From Ophiothrix spiculata (taxonomy: Eukaryota; Echinodermata; Ophiuroidea; Amphilepidida; Ophiotrichidae), in the NCBI GenBank assembly GCA_000969725.1, contig JXSR01S018757.1: 31,907 nucleotides of DNA; one strand, 5' to 3'. Both the position numbers and the translations under genes were made by a program. Positions 31,413 through 31,907 of the stretch are shown here, piece by piece. The notes under the pieces are model-generated. The model did not search any database. It saw only the letters and a program-made list of their open reading frames with translations, and was not told the DNA's origin. Each line of letters opens with the position of its first letter. The stretch's first letter is position 1.

Positions 31413-31907
31413 CCATCATTATGCATTAAACCTCTACATGTCAAGTTAAATTGGTATATTTCATATTTGCTATATCATAGTATTTCATGATGATGCAGTG
31501 GCACATTTTCATACTTTCTAATTGCAAAATGACCAATTTAAAGACTATTGTTCATCGAACAAACTGTGAGAGGGTATTTCATGTTCACTGCAATGTTTTG
31601 CCTTCTTACATGTGACACAGTATATCAAAACCAGGCGGAATTGGGCAAGGTTCTAAATGGAGAAAGAGGCCAAAACGTGGTGAAGGGTGATTTTTGTCCA
31701 AACTGAGTTTTTTACAAATTTGTGTGTTTAGCTATGGTACAAACATGTTGTGAAAATTTGAAAGTAAAATTCCATTGGTAAAAAAAATGACAGATATTTT
31801 TTTATAAACCTTTATATTTCTTTATTATTTTCTTTATTTTATGGGCTTTTTCTTATTTTGAACATTTTGGAAAGTCAAACTTCAAAATTCCATAACTTCA
31901 GTTAGCA
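31413..31907 (+). other. 3' UTR or downstream flank
   Basis: AT-rich, no further open frame of note. Whether it is transcribed cannot be told from sequence. Confidence 0.5.
31425..31430 (+). promoter_or_regulatory. Possible polyadenylation signal (ATTAAA)
   Basis: ATTAAA, the commonest variant of AATAAA, lies 13 bases after the stop codon. It would give a very short 3' UTR. I saw no AATAAA between the stop and the window end, so a longer 3' UTR may run past it. Confidence 0.3.

Overview
The window looks like nuclear DNA of an AT-rich animal genome, most likely a marine invertebrate (hemichordate, echinoderm, cephalochordate and mollusc are all possible; I cannot decide). Reasons: short exons with GT/AG splice sites in long introns, no bacterial-style open frames, many small transposon relics and microsatellites, and a run of N marking an assembly gap at 20935-21048.

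I find one protein-coding gene, on the + strand, in at least eleven exons from 8476 to 31412. Spliced exon to exon, it reads without a stop and every junction keeps phase, giving 529 codons plus TAG. Three domains follow in order: an OTU-like cysteine protease core (exons 2-4, Cys69 and His230), a zinc-binding PHD-like finger (exon 5), and a C-terminal Ulp1/SENP-like C48 cysteine protease (exons 6-10, His419, Asp439, Gln476, Cys481). OTU enzymes normally cleave ubiquitin chains and Ulp1 enzymes cleave SUMO or NEDD8-like modifiers, so one polypeptide appears to join two different deconjugating protease folds around a reader-type finger. Such domains also occur in transposon-encoded proteins, so this may be a host gene, a domesticated transposon gene, or an intron-bearing transposon gene. 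The true 5' end is not identified; an in-frame ATG at 8485 is a possible start.

Region by region: 1-8475 has no gene I can support and holds a Helitron-like element with about 274-bp tandem repeats (862-2079), a TTAA-flanked element (3800-4909), a foldback (5355-5525), a TTA-flanked MITE (7380-7600), a hAT-like relic (7892-8191) and a tRNA-like relic (8223-8294). The introns hold a pogo-like MITE, two oppositely oriented copies of a mariner-like element (one runs into the gap), tRNA-derived SINE sequence, a TA-flanked MITE with 34-bp inverted repeats, a 30-bp-arm hairpin resembling a microRNA precursor, further TTAA elements and several foldbacks. From 31413 to the end is 3' flank or 3' UTR, with an ATTAAA just after the stop.

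All domain calls come from reading motifs by eye; none was confirmed by a database search.
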